This document shows, in pieces, positions 1-8,263 of a stretch of 25,671 nucleotides of DNA (position 1 is the stretch's first letter; each line of letters begins with the position of its first letter). The stretch is taken from positions 1 through 25,671 of the forward strand of contig CAAFWR010000104.1 in NCBI GenBank assembly GCA_900766745.1. Direction: 5' to 3'. The translations under genes were made by a program, and so were the position numbers. This DNA comes from Methanobacteriaceae archaeon. GTDB lineage: Archaea > Methanobacteriota > Methanobacteria > Methanobacteriales > Methanobacteriaceae. The notes beneath the pieces were generated by a model. It searched no databases. It worked only from the letters and a program-made list of their open reading frames with translations, and was not told where the DNA came from.

Positions 1-167
1 GAAAATAAAATACATTGATAAAAAATAATGATGAAAATAAGTTTAATAGACAAAACAAATATGTTCCCTATTAAAAATTAAAGCCTTAAAAATTCAAAAT
101 GAGTTTTGGCCAACACTCTAAAATAAAAAAAGATTATTCTTAATAAATCAATTTATCCATATTTCTT

Positions 168-1811
168 TTATAATTTATTGAACACTTGATGAATTATTTT
201 ATCTCTTCTTTTTGATTCGTTGTTTGTCAAATTAATATTCGAATTAGGGGGATAATAATAAGTCTCATTGTTTAAAACCACGATTGAAATGCCTGAGAGA
301 GTGCCCTCATTATATATTGTTACGATACCTTTTCCACCATTGATTATTAAATTTTTGTTAGTATAAATCCCATTATAATTATTATCAATAAATTTGCTGT
401 TAAAAGTACAATTAATCATAGTACTTGCAGCATTCCAACAAATAGCACCACCATAACTAGCAGTATTATTGCTGAATATGGATTGGATTATAGTTCCATT
501 TTCACCAGTCCAATAAATACTTCCTCCAGTAGCAGTGTTATTAGTGAAAGTAGAATCACTTAAAATACCTTTATTACCAACCCAGCGAACAGCACTACCA
601 TAAATAGCATTGTTATTAATGAATGTAGAACTAGTTAAGTAACCATTGTTACCGAACCAGATAACACCACCTCCACTACTATTGACATTGTTATTGATGA
701 AAATAGAATTCTTTAGAGTGTTATTCTCACCACACCAATAAAGACCTCCACCATTAATGCCTGTATTATTAATAAATGTAGAATCAATTAAAATACCGTT
801 ATCATTTTCCCAGCGAATACCACCACCAGAATTTGCATAATTATTATTAAAAGTACAGGTAGATATATTTCCTGAAGTACCATTCCAGTAAACACCACCG
901 CCATTCTGAGCTATGTTGTTGATGAAGTTACAGTTTCTTAATATTCCATGTGTTCCGTTCCAAAGTATTGCTCCTCCTGGGCCAGTGAAATTGAAGTTTC
1001 GGAAAGTAATTCCTTCGATTAAAACGTTGTCTCCAGTCACTTCAAAGTGAACATTGCCACCCTTAGCATCAAAAATTACATCGTCTTGGCTAGATATGGT
1101 TACTCCTTTTTTATTTAAAACAATAGTGCTGTTAGGAGTTCCAGTACCATTTTTAATCATAACATAATCATAATCATTAATTTGACCATATTTGTTTAAA
1201 AATTCCTCTACAGCCCAACTCCAATAAACATTATCACCATTACCATTTGCATAGTTATTTGTAAAATTACAATCAGACATAATGTCATTAAGACTACCAG
1301 AAGCTATTAATAGGGCTCCACCATTCCATCTAGCTGTGTTTTCAGTGAATGAACAATTAATAATGGTACTTTTAGCACCATACCATGAAATACTACCACC
1401 ATTTTGTTTAGCAGAATTTTTAATAAAATTAGATTTAATTAAAGTGCCATTAACACCACCCCAGTAAATTGCACCTCCAAGACCACCTGCCTGATTATTT
1501 ATGAAATTACAATTAGAAATAGTACAGTTAATACCACTCCAGTAAACAGCACCACCTCCCCTATTAGCAATATTGTCATTGAAATTACAATTATTAATAA
1601 TGCAATTAACACCATTTCCGTAAATTGCACCACCAATACTGCCTGCAGTATTCTTAGTAAAATTAGAATAGGTAATAAGACCATTATCACCAATCCAAGA
1701 AACAGCACCACTATTAGAGCCTGCAATATTGTTAATAAAAATACAATCACTTAAAATCCCTTTATTACCACTCCATAGGATTGTACCTGCCCCATTTTGG
1801 AAACTGAAGTT
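168..1811 (-). pseudogene. Start-less adhesin-like protein cassette (beta-helix repeats)
   Basis: The frame is open without interruption for 547 codons from AAC at 1811 to the TAA at 168, and a TGA at 1812-1814 sits directly upstream. There is no ATG, GTG or TTG in the first part; the only in-frame ATG of note is at 1280 (residue 178), in the middle of a repeat, so it is not a credible start. Residues 1-177 hold seven repeats of about 25 residues of the type NGGAIYW-G-NGTL--C-FINNxA. Residues about 185-275 look like the N-terminal part of another adhesin-like protein (VIFDAKGGNVHFEVTG, then IEGITFRNFNF). Residues about 276-480 hold eight more repeats, and the C-terminus ends with a NETYYYPPNSNINLT block and a short basic tail. 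The repeats resemble the Asn/Gly-rich parallel beta-helix adhesin-like surface proteins common in Methanobrevibacter. No signal peptide or wall anchor is visible, so this copy is probably silent or a remnant. Confidence 0.8.
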
Positions 1812-1812
1812 T
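1792..1812 (-). repeat. 21-bp cassette-boundary repeat, left copy
   Basis: Read on the minus strand, this is identical over 21 bases to 25579-25599 on the plus strand. It covers the first six codons plus two bases (NFSFQN G) of the left adhesin-like frame. It contains AAACT-TC-AGTTT, which here extends to 6-bp arms (GAAACT-TC-AGTTTC, 1800-1813), followed by CCAAAATGG. Bases just outside differ between the copies. Confidence 0.85.
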
Positions 1813-1953
1813 CAAAAAGAAAAAATTTAAAAATAAAAACAATATCCTAATTTTTAAAGTATATTAAAAAGATATGGGAAAATTCACCGTATATCTCTGT
1901 CTATTTAACCAAATAAACCTAAAACAATGCAAATAAAAATGGGATAAAATAAG

Positions 1954-1978
1954 AAAAAAATATTCTGCTAATTAGCAG
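1954..1978 (-). terminator. Hairpin plus T-run after cbf5
   Basis: CTGCTAATTAGCAG (1965-1978) is a perfect 14-bp palindrome beginning 5 bases after the cbf5 stop codon. On the minus strand it is followed by a run of seven T (complement of 1954-1960) and more T-rich sequence. This is the natural end of the ribosomal protein superoperon. Archaeal termination mainly needs the U-tract; whether the hairpin contributes is unknown. Confidence 0.65.
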
Positions 1979-1983
1979 TTAAA

Positions 1984-2949
1984 TTATTTCCACAATCTAG
2001 GATAAACACCAGGTTTCATAAAAACCTTAGAAGTTTTTACAACAAAACCAGAATCCGCAGATAATATTTCATCTGTAGAAAACAAAGCATTACCAGCAGC
2101 AACTAATTCTCCTTTTAAAGATTCAATAGCTACAAAATCGTTGATTTGTATATTATCAGATAATTTAGAAATTCCGCCAGCACCTAAGTCGGCACCATGA
2201 CAAATTGCATCAACAGCAGAATCTTTTATAATAATCTTAGGCAGATGATCAGCTGCTCTCTCCATAGGAAGTAAAGATTCTCTTAAGAAGCTTTCGTCAC
2301 CATCCTCTATCCAAAAATGGTATGCGTCAGTAACATCTTGAAGAGTAACCAAATGGTTTTTTTCATTAAAAGGACCAACCTGGGTTCTTCTAAGTTCGGC
2401 CATATGAGCACCAACCCCTAAAGCTTCACCAATATTGTGGCAATAAGTTCTGACATAAGTTCCAGCTTCACAACCTATTCTAAATAAAATGTCACGACCA
2501 TCTATTTCATAAATAGTTGCATAATAAATCGTACGGGTTCTTAATTCTCTTTTAACAGCAGATTTAACTGGAGGCAATTGATAAATTTTACCTGTGAATT
2601 CATTAAAAACCTCTCTGATTTTATCTTCGCTGATTTCACTATGTAACCTCATTAAACAAACATACTCCTTAGGAGCAGTTAAAAGAAGTTGAATAGCTCT
2701 AGTTGCATCATCAATACCTACTGGAAGAATACCAGTAACTTTAGGATCTAATGTTCCACCATGACCAGACTTTTCACAATGAAGAATTCGTTTAATCCAT
2801 GAATCAACTTCATGAGAAGTTGGACCTGATGGCTTATCTAAATTAATAACACTTTTAGAGATATATTCCTCAATAGGCCTATCTTCAGGTTTGCAACCAA
2901 AATCAGGATTTGTAAAGCTATTAGATTTAACAACTAAATCATGTTTCAT
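1984..2949 (-). CDS. truB: Cbf5/TruB-type RNA pseudouridine synthase
   Basis: This is the catalytic subunit of the archaeal H/ACA ribonucleoprotein, which isomerises uridine to pseudouridine in rRNA; the archaeal enzyme can also act on tRNA U55. The product is 321 residues. The catalytic motif HGGTLDPKVTG places the nucleophilic Asp at about residue 68. The TruB-family catalytic fold fills roughly residues 30-215 and a PUA RNA-binding domain follows (about 230-321). The ATG at 2949 is chosen because GTGAT at 2954-2958 acts as its Shine-Dalgarno sequence; an in-frame GTG at 2958 is part of that site and would add three spurious residues. It is the last gene of the ribosomal superoperon and lies 64 bases after L14e, behind a hairpin that may attenuate transcription. 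Confidence 0.96.
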   Translation of the reverse strand: MKHDLVVKSNSFTNPDFGCKPEDRPIEEYISKSVINLDKPSGPTSHEVDSWIKRILHCEKSGHGGTLDPKVTGILPVGIDDATRAIQLLLTAPKEYVCLMRLHSEISEDKIREVFNEFTGKIYQLPPVKSAVKRELRTRTIYYATIYEIDGRDILFRIGCEAGTYVRTYCHNIGEALGVGAHMAELRRTQVGPFNEKNHLVTLQDVTDAYHFWIEDGDESFLRESLLPMERAADHLPKIIIKDSAVDAICHGADLGAGGISKLSDNIQINDFVAIESLKGELVAAGNALFSTDEILSADSGFVVKTSKVFMKPGVYPRLWK

Positions 2950-2972
2950 TAAAATCACAGGAAAATAAATTT

Positions 2973-3012
2973 AAAAAAAATAGTAAAAGTTGAATAATAA
3001 AAAATTATTCAA
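2973..3012 (-). terminator. Possible terminator/attenuator between L14e and cbf5
   Basis: TTGAATAAT (2990-2998) and ATTATTCAA (3004-3012) form a perfect 9-bp stem with a 5-base loop, starting directly after the L14e stop codon. On the minus strand it is followed by CTTTTACTA and then eight T (complement of 2973-2980). It lies inside the superoperon, so it may lower expression of cbf5 rather than end the operon. All-A/T-rich stems arise easily in this genome, hence moderate confidence. Confidence 0.45.
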
Positions 3013-3013
3013 A

Positions 3014-3235
3014 TTATAAATCAGCTAAAGCAGCTTTAATTGCGTCAACATCACCAGAAACGTCAATAGTTTCAGGGGTTGGTTCTAAGTGGTTGATATT
3101 ACATCTTCTGTTTTTTACAGATTCTCCAACAACTTCCACAAAATTTTCGTCAATAATTTCTACAATAGCGCATTTTTCTCCTGCTTCTCTACCAGCAGTT
3201 TTAACACATACTCTTCCTACTTCGATTGATGCCAT
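3014..3235 (-). CDS. rpl14e: Large subunit ribosomal protein L14e
   Basis: This is a small archaeal/eukaryotic-type 60S-like subunit protein of 73 residues. The N-terminal block IEVGRVCVKTAGREAG and the following VEIIDENFVEVVG are the SH3-like KOW barrel typical of the family, and the length matches the short archaeal form. The start ATG at 3235 has GGTGATTTAA directly upstream. It follows cmk without a gap (the cmk stop is at 3236), consistent with translational coupling in the L34e-Cmk-L14e-Cbf5 tail of the superoperon. Confidence 0.95.
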   Translation of the reverse strand: MASIEVGRVCVKTAGREAGEKCAIVEIIDENFVEVVGESVKNRRCNINHLEPTPETIDVSGDVDAIKAALADL

Positions 3236-3754
3236 TTAAATCACCTTTAATGTATTTATAATTATATCAGCTATTTGTTCAGGTGAAAATGACCCTGAAT
3301 TAATAACTAAATCGTATATATCCATGCTTGATATATCAATATCATGAATGTCTTTATATCTTAAAGCTTCACTTTCTTCACGTATAATGATTTCCTTTTT
3401 AGCTAAATCAACAGTTTTATTCTCTCTATCTGCAATCCTTTCAGCACGAACATCAAATGGTGTAATTAACCAAAGTTTCAAATCAGCTTCTACAAAATAT
3501 GCAGAAAGCCTTCCTTCAAGGATAAGGTTATCTGAGGATTTAGCAAGCTCAGCTTGTCTTCTATCAATTTCAATATCGATGTTATTATCCTTTTCAGCAA
3601 ATTCGCTGAATTCTAGAACAGACATTCCTCGCTCTTTAGCCATTTCACGAAAAATAGAGCCAGTAGATAAAAAAGGAATATCTAATTTTTCGGATAAAAC
3701 TTTAGCTGCTGTAGTTGTACCAGTTCCAGCTAGCCCACCGATAGTTAAAATCAT
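3236..3754 (-). CDS. cmk: Cytidylate kinase, archaeal type
   Basis: It phosphorylates CMP/dCMP to the diphosphate with ATP. The 172-residue protein starts with a Walker A loop of the form GLAGTGTTT (residues 7-15), followed by [11 protein letters not shown], which matches the archaeal Cmk nucleotide-binding segment. A later region ([11 protein letters not shown]) fits the lid with Arg residues. Its ATG overlaps the TGA of L34e by four bases (ATGA at 3751-3754), so it is probably translated by coupling. A cmk gene between L34e and L14e is a conserved archaeal arrangement, which supports the call over adenylate or shikimate kinase. Confidence 0.92.
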   Translation of the reverse strand: MILTIGGLAGTGTTTAAKVLSEKLDIPFLSTGSIFREMAKERGMSVLEFSEFAEKDNNIDIEIDRRQAELAKSSDNLILEGRLSAYFVEADLKLWLITPFDVRAERIADRENKTVDLAKKEIIIREESEALRYKDIHDIDISSMDIYDLVINSGSFSPEQIADIIINTLKVI

Positions 3755-4020
3755 AATTGTCTAGCCTCGTTTTTGAATACTTTACGAGCACATTTGGAAC
3801 ATAAGTATCCACCATAAGGACGGTTAGGTCTTCTTTCAGATTTGGATAATTTTCTTATCTCATAAGGACGTCCACGTGGAACTCCATGTAACAATTGACC
3901 ACATTCAGCACAAATATGCTTAGATGGTTTTTTCTTTTTGTATCTTAAAACATTCCTTCCACCAGGAGTGTTTTTATTAACTCTTTTGTATGATCTTGAT
4001 CTATATCTCATTGCAGGCAT
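3751..4020 (-). CDS. rpl34e: Large subunit ribosomal protein L34e
   Basis: An 89-residue, strongly basic protein. It has the archaeal L34e signature, with a [10 protein letters not shown]-terminus and two CxxC pairs (HICAECGQ near residue 40 and YLCSKCAR near 75) that would bind zinc. GGTGATTAA precedes the ATG at 4020. It is separated from the upstream EMC3-like gene by 103 bases that contain a hairpin, the longest gap in the second half of the superoperon, so it may have its own promoter or processing site. Confidence 0.95.
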   Translation of the reverse strand: MPAMRYRSRSYKRVNKNTPGGRNVLRYKKKKPSKHICAECGQLLHGVPRGRPYEIRKLSKSERRPNRPYGGYLCSKCARKVFKNEARQL

Positions 4021-4063
4021 TTAATCACCTATAAATAATTATTCTTGTTAAATGTGTAATAGC

Positions 4064-4098
4064 GAATTCAAAATAGAATAATATAATATTTCGAATTC
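4064..4098 (-). other. Stem-loop upstream of L34e
   Basis: On the minus strand GAATTCGAAAT (4088-4098) can pair with ATTTTGAATTC (4064-4074) as an 11-bp stem with one G-U pair and a 13-base A/U loop. It lies between the DUF106 gene and L34e, about 45 bases before the L34e start. It may be a processing site, an mRNA-stabilising hairpin or a leader element; no T-run follows, so it is not a clear terminator. Confidence 0.4.
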
Positions 4099-4123
4099 AT
4101 TATTAATAAGTTTTATTAGAATC

Positions 4124-4693
4124 CTAGAATCCTTGCTTGAATCCTAAGTATTTTCTTAAGATTTGACTCATACCAAATGTACAAATCATATACCATAATA
4201 ACCAACCAATTTCATATGCACTTGAAGGTGTTCCACCATAAATGAACTGGCCGAAAAAGTGCCAAATTGGAGTTAAGGATATATAATAAACAGATGGGGG
4301 CATTTGTACAACAAGGCCACTAATAGCAGAAGCTCTCATCCACCAAAAGATTAAAAGAATTGGAACCATAGTAACAATCATAGGTTTAAATGAATTTGTC
4401 ATCATTTTACTTTGGTTCTTCATCATTTCAGCTTGCTCAGCTTGGAGACTAACTAATTCCTTACCGTCTCCTCTTTTTTGAGCATCTCTAAATCTTTTTT
4501 GAAAATCTTTAGATTTCTTTTGGATTTCGTTCATCTCATCCTGATCTACTAATAATTTGTTTGCAACTGTACTTATCAAAGAAATAAAGAACGCAATTAC
4601 AAGAACAGTTAACACAGGATTATTAGGTGTTGGATCCATATTGATTAATGGACTAAAGATAGAGTTTAATGCTTCAAATATTACGTCAAACAT
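4124..4693 (-). CDS. EMC3/TMCO1-like membrane protein (DUF106), Oxa1/YidC superfamily
   Basis: The 189-residue product is a likely membrane protein insertase of the archaeal DUF106 family, related to YidC/Oxa1/EMC3. Visible segments are an N-terminal transmembrane helix (about residues 28-50, VLTVLVIAFFISLIST), a charged cytosolic coiled-coil stretch rich in K/E/Q (about 55-100), and two further hydrophobic helices (about 105-122 IVTMVPILLIFWWMR; about 162-180 IGWLLWYMICTF). The ATG at 4693 is preferred over one four codons upstream because GGGGAT lies just before it. Its position after secY and adkA fits the conserved order and a role with the Sec translocon in inserting proteins. Confidence 0.88.
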   Translation of the reverse strand: MFDVIFEALNSIFSPLINMDPTPNNPVLTVLVIAFFISLISTVANKLLVDQDEMNEIQKKSKDFQKRFRDAQKRGDGKELVSLQAEQAEMMKNQSKMMTNSFKPMIVTMVPILLIFWWMRASAISGLVVQMPPSVYYISLTPIWHFFGQFIYGGTPSSAYEIGWLLWYMICTFGMSQILRKYLGFKQGF

Positions 4694-4709
4694 CGTTATC
4701 CCCATTTAT

Positions 4710-5267
4710 TTATTTTAGTACTTCCACTACTTTAGCAACAGTTCCAGATAAATGATTATCATGGTTTTCGATTATTTTAACAGTAGCGCCAGTTAATGTT
4801 GCATATGCCATTGAAGCTGCACGGTTCATTTCCTGATGAAGTTGGATATTTTTAGCTTTTTCAATATCTCTTGAACGTGTTGTATCAGATAGCCTTCTAT
4901 AAATAATTTCATCAGGATTAGCTTCAATTATAATAAAATTACTTGGCTGTAATTCTTCAAGAACCCAAATTGGAAGACCTGGTAAAAATCCATCAGGAGT
5001 GCTAATAGTACAATGAGTATCTACAATAACATTTTCAGATTCAGATTGTTCTTTAATTCTTTTAGCAGCTTTTTGTTGAATAACTTTTTGAGTTTCAGCA
5101 GGTAATTTACGTAATTCATCCCTATTATCAACAATTTTTTCTTCAATAGCAATTTCAGTCATGATATCTCCATAATTTAAATGAAGATAATTAACTTCCT
5201 CAAGTGCTTTATTAAGTATTGTGGTACTGCCTGATCCTGGAATACCTGTTAATACTACTAATTTCAT
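4710..5267 (-). CDS. adkA: Adenylate kinase, archaeal type
   Basis: It interconverts AMP + ATP and 2 ADP. The 185-residue protein begins with MKLVVLTGIPGSGSTT, a P-loop of the archaeal AdkA class, which is distinct from bacterial Adk. RRLSDTTRSRD (about 144-154) is the basic lid segment. The start is set at 5267, where GGAGAT lies 6-7 bases upstream; a longer frame to 5318 would add 17 residues before the P-loop and run into secY. The secY-adkA order is standard in archaea and in the bacterial spc operon. Confidence 0.94.
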   Translation of the reverse strand: MKLVVLTGIPGSGSTTILNKALEEVNYLHLNYGDIMTEIAIEEKIVDNRDELRKLPAETQKVIQQKAAKRIKEQSESENVIVDTHCTISTPDGFLPGLPIWVLEELQPSNFIIIEANPDEIIYRRLSDTTRSRDIEKAKNIQLHQEMNRAASMAYATLTGATVKIIENHDNHLSGTVAKVVEVLK

Positions 5268-5307
5268 AATAAATCTCCTATTAATTTTTAAAGAAATTAG
5301 ATGGGGA

Positions 5308-6669
5308 CTAATCTCCACCTAAAAATTTCCTAAGTAATGGATTAGCTGACATAAGTTGTTCTTCAGCCATTTCTTCATAAAGTTTATGAATAATTCCTAC
5401 TGTAAGTAAAACACCAGTACCTCCACCTAAAGCACCAGTAAGGTCTGCAGCAAATGCAATTAAACCTACATATACACCACTTACAAGAGTAAGAGCAGGG
5501 ATATATTTTTTCAATATCTTATACAATTGACGTTTACTGCTTCTGAATCCAGGAATCTGTATACCTGAATCATATAATTGTTTTGAAATTTTCTTTGCAT
5601 TTAATCCACTGATTTCTACCCAAAGATAGGAAAATAGCATACAACAGAGCAAGAAGAAAATTGCATATATAATAACTCTAATTGGATCTGTTAAAAGATA
5701 GCTAATATTATTTGGTGTTGAAAGATATAACGCAATTCCACTTACAGGTTGACCATCTTGCATTTGACCAAGAATTGGAAAACCAATTTTTTGGAAAACA
5801 CTTGCAAGAAGTGAAATGTTTACAAGTAAAGCACTAGTAAGAATTACCGGCATATTACTTGCATAAACAAATTTTAACGGATACTTACCAACAGCACCTC
5901 TAACTCTTCCATGTCCTTTCACATGTCCATGAGAAATTGGTATTTCCACTCTCATTGATTCACCATAAACAACAACTAAAAATACACATATAGTAGCTAT
6001 TAAAGGAATCAATATAGATACATCAACACCAGTCCAGAAGGATTGGATAAATGAAGGAATAATACCTGGCAACATACCATCAGCACCGGGTAAGAAGTTA
6101 AATGAACCTACCATAATAGTTTCACATACACCAGCAGCAATAAATAAACCAATACCGCTACCAAATCCCCATTTTGAAACAACTTCATCAAGATAAATAA
6201 CTAAAATTGCTCCAATAACAAGTTGAAGGAAAAGAATACCAAGATAAGAGTTATCGATTGGAAGTAAACTACCAGTTAATACTAAAACACCAGCTTCAAA
6301 CATTGTAAATACAATTGATAAAATCTTTTGTGTAGCTTGGAAAAGAGCTTTATCCTTATGAGAGGACAGATCCAAGTTCAAAAGCTTTGAACCTACTAAT
6401 AATTGCAATACAATTGATGCAGTTACAATCGGTCCAATTCCTAATGTGAGAATAGAACCAAAACTTCCTGCCATAACTGCTCTTAATTGTGCAAATTGGT
6501 CAACAGCATTAGGAGCTAAACCAAAAAGTGGTATTTGTGTTAAAACATAGTACAATACCAAAATTAAAGCAGTCCATTTAAGTTTTTCATTAAAATCTTC
6601 CTTATGAACTGGAGATTTAACCTCAGGGATAAATCTAAATAACGGCTCTAACTTTTCCAATGATGACAT
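5308..6669 (-). CDS. secY: Protein translocase subunit SecY
   Basis: This is the central channel of the archaeal Sec61/SecY translocon in the cytoplasmic membrane. The 453-residue protein has about ten hydrophobic segments. The first follows LKWTALILVLYYVLTQIPLFG, and the plug region with QFAQLRAVMAGSFGSILTLGIGP follows. Cytosolic loops carry basic residues (RVEIPISHGHVKGHGRVRG; RQLYKILKKYIPA) where the ribosome docks. The ATG at 6669 follows GAGGAAATAAA. It lies 28 bases after L15, as in the spc operon of bacteria and archaea. Confidence 0.97.
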   Translation of the reverse strand: MSSLEKLEPLFRFIPEVKSPVHKEDFNEKLKWTALILVLYYVLTQIPLFGLAPNAVDQFAQLRAVMAGSFGSILTLGIGPIVTASIVLQLLVGSKLLNLDLSSHKDKALFQATQKILSIVFTMFEAGVLVLTGSLLPIDNSYLGILFLQLVIGAILVIYLDEVVSKWGFGSGIGLFIAAGVCETIMVGSFNFLPGADGMLPGIIPSFIQSFWTGVDVSILIPLIATICVFLVVVYGESMRVEIPISHGHVKGHGRVRGAVGKYPLKFVYASNMPVILTSALLVNISLLASVFQKIGFPILGQMQDGQPVSGIALYLSTPNNISYLLTDPIRVIIYAIFFLLCCMLFSYLWVEISGLNAKKISKQLYDSGIQIPGFRSSKRQLYKILKKYIPALTLVSGVYVGLIAFAADLTGALGGGTGVLLTVGIIHKLYEEMAEEQLMSANPLLRKFLGGD

Positions 6670-6697
6670 TTTATTTCCTCAAAAAAATAAGGAAAAG

Positions 6698-7135
6698 CTA
6701 TAATTCAATAGCTTCTCCACCTAATTCTTCAATTTTTTCTACAGCAGATGCTGAAAATTTAGGAGATGATATTTTAAATACTTTAGTAATATTTCCTTTA
6801 GCTAAAACTTTATCAAAGCCTAAATCAGTTACATCAATAACAATTGCATCGCCATCGACAGAAGCTTTTCCAGAATCGATTAATTCGTCAGCTTTTTCTT
6901 CTAAGTAAACTAAATTAACAGGGTTCACTTTTTTAATCATTTTACTTGGTCTTTTGAATCCATGTTTTCCATAATGATTTGGATCGAATTTTACAGTCCA
7001 AGCCCAATGTTGTTTTGAAGCTCCAGCTTTACCTTTTCCACCTTTGTTACCTGCACCTCTACGTTTTTTAGTACAGCCACCACCATTGGATCTAGAGCCT
7101 CTTTGTTTGTTAATTTTACGTTTTGATCTAATCAT
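6698..7135 (-). CDS. rpl15: Large subunit ribosomal protein uL15
   Basis: The 145-residue protein has the uL15 signature: a basic, glycine-rich N-terminus (MIRSKRKINKQRGSRSNGGG, then KRRGAGNKGGKGKAG) and a C-terminal globular part. Start: ATG at 7135 with GGTGATTTTA immediately upstream. An in-frame GTG at 7144 belongs to that binding site and should not be used. It follows L30 with a 14-base gap and precedes secY. Confidence 0.96.
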   Translation of the reverse strand: MIRSKRKINKQRGSRSNGGGCTKKRRGAGNKGGKGKAGASKQHWAWTVKFDPNHYGKHGFKRPSKMIKKVNPVNLVYLEEKADELIDSGKASVDGDAIVIDVTDLGFDKVLAKGNITKVFKISSPKFSASAVEKIEELGGEAIEL

Positions 7136-7149
7136 TAAAATCACCTCAT

Positions 7150-7608
7150 CTAAAGCATTTTAGCTCCAAGGTCTTCAATTTTTTCTCCTCTGTAACCTAA
7201 AGAACCTCCTTCTTTAATAGAAAGACGGATATCTTCGTATCCTTTTCTAGGAGGATGTAAACGGAATACAGGTTTAATATCTAAATCAGCTAACTTAACT
7301 TCAGAGTTAACAATAGCATTAGCTAATTCTTCAATAGAAGCATAGTCAGAGTTTTCAGCTACATACTCATCAGTAACTGCTTTTCCTCCAACGATTTTAC
7401 CTCTTTTAGCAATCATTTTTGCCACAAATTCAGGAGATACTTCACCCCAGGTAATGTAATCCTTACCTTTTTGAAGCATACCTTTGTAACTAGGATTTTC
7501 TTCAATTAAAACTGCATGGTTAATTCTATTAAGTCTTAACATGTCTAAGGTATCAGCGATATTTTGAATAACGCCAGTTGTTCCTCTAACTCTAATAACT
7601 AAAAACAT
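7150..7608 (-). CDS. rpl30: Large subunit ribosomal protein uL30
   Basis: The 152-residue protein is the long archaeal/eukaryotic-type L30 (bacterial L30 has about 60 residues). It opens with [25 protein letters not shown], the conserved L30 fold with the RxRG segment, and ends in [27 protein letters not shown]. The ATG at 7608 follows GGTGATATA. It sits between S5 and L15 as expected. Confidence 0.96.
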   Translation of the reverse strand: MFLVIRVRGTTGVIQNIADTLDMLRLNRINHAVLIEENPSYKGMLQKGKDYITWGEVSPEFVAKMIAKRGKIVGGKAVTDEYVAENSDYASIEELANAIVNSEVKLADLDIKPVFRLHPPRKGYEDIRLSIKEGGSLGYRGEKIEDLGAKML

Positions 7609-7619
7609 TATATCACCAA

Positions 7620-8261
7620 TTAGTAGTTAACTCCCATTTTTTTGAGATCAGTTTCACTAGCTTTGATTGCACTTAATTCTTTTAATGCTTCGAAAACAGC
7701 ATTAGCAAAGTTTACAGTAGTTTGGGTTTGGCCAAATGTTTGGGACCATACATCTTGAATTCCTGCAAGTTTTAAAATGGTTTTACCTACATTTCCAACT
7801 ACTAAACCAACACCTGCTGGTGCAGGAATTAAAGTTACATTTACACTACTGGTTTTACCGTTGACTTTGAAAGGTACAGTGTGTTCTCTTCCACATACAC
7901 AACCCCAGTCACCGCAACCTCTTCTAACTTTGATAAGATTGTATTTAGCATTGTCAACAGCTTTTCTAATAGCAGGACCTACCTCTTTAGCTTTACCTTG
8001 ACCTAATCCCACATATCCGTCTTTATTACCAACTGCAACAATTACTCTAAAGTTAACTTTTCTACCTGATTTGTGCATTCTTTGAACTAAGTTAACATCC
8101 ATTACTTCTTCTTCTAAATCAGGAACTAAGGCATCAACAATTTCTAATTCCATAATTGGAAGACCTTTTTCAAAGATTTCATCGATATCAGTGATAGTTC
8201 CATCTTTTACTAATCTACCTAATTTAGTTTTAGGTTCCCATTCATCCATATTAAAGCTCAT
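7620..8261 (-). CDS. rps5: Small subunit ribosomal protein uS5
   Basis: The 213-residue protein contributes to decoding accuracy at the 30S mRNA entry side. It has an archaeal N-terminal extension, then the double-stranded RNA-binding-like S5 domain ([21 protein letters not shown] near 70-90) and the C-terminal domain ([13 protein letters not shown]). A cysteine cluster [10 protein letters not shown] (about residues 116-125) is typical of archaeal S5 homologues. GAGGAATAACT precedes the ATG at 8261; a second ATG four codons in is possible. It is separated from L18 by only two bases. Confidence 0.96.
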   Translation of the reverse strand: MSFNMDEWEPKTKLGRLVKDGTITDIDEIFEKGLPIMELEIVDALVPDLEEEVMDVNLVQRMHKSGRKVNFRVIVAVGNKDGYVGLGQGKAKEVGPAIRKAVDNAKYNLIKVRRGCGDWGCVCGREHTVPFKVNGKTSSVNVTLIPAPAGVGLVVGNVGKTILKLAGIQDVWSQTFGQTQTTVNFANAVFEALKELSAIKASETDLKKMGVNY

Positions 8262-8263
8262 AG

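Noticed and set aside
1..167. Searched for a continuation or a second cassette downstream of the left adhesin frame
   Set aside because: No open frame or copy of the boundary repeat is visible; the sequence is plain A/T-rich DNA.
1282..1467. A 61-codon plus-strand open frame over the adhesin repeats
   Set aside because: It is the antisense of a continuous minus-strand repeat frame whose translation fits the adhesin family.
1499..1750. An 83-codon minus-strand hydrophobic frame that might suggest a frameshifted membrane protein
   Set aside because: It is the +1 shadow of the adhesin repeats; the true frame runs through here without a stop, so no frameshift is needed.
168..1811. Periodic repeats considered as CRISPR or DNA tandem repeats
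   Set aside because: Units are about 75 bases long, vary in sequence and length, and keep a protein frame; there are no identical direct repeats with unique spacers.
3348..3764. Long plus-strand frame opposite cmk
   Set aside because: Antisense shadow of cytidylate kinase with serine-rich composition typical of such shadows.
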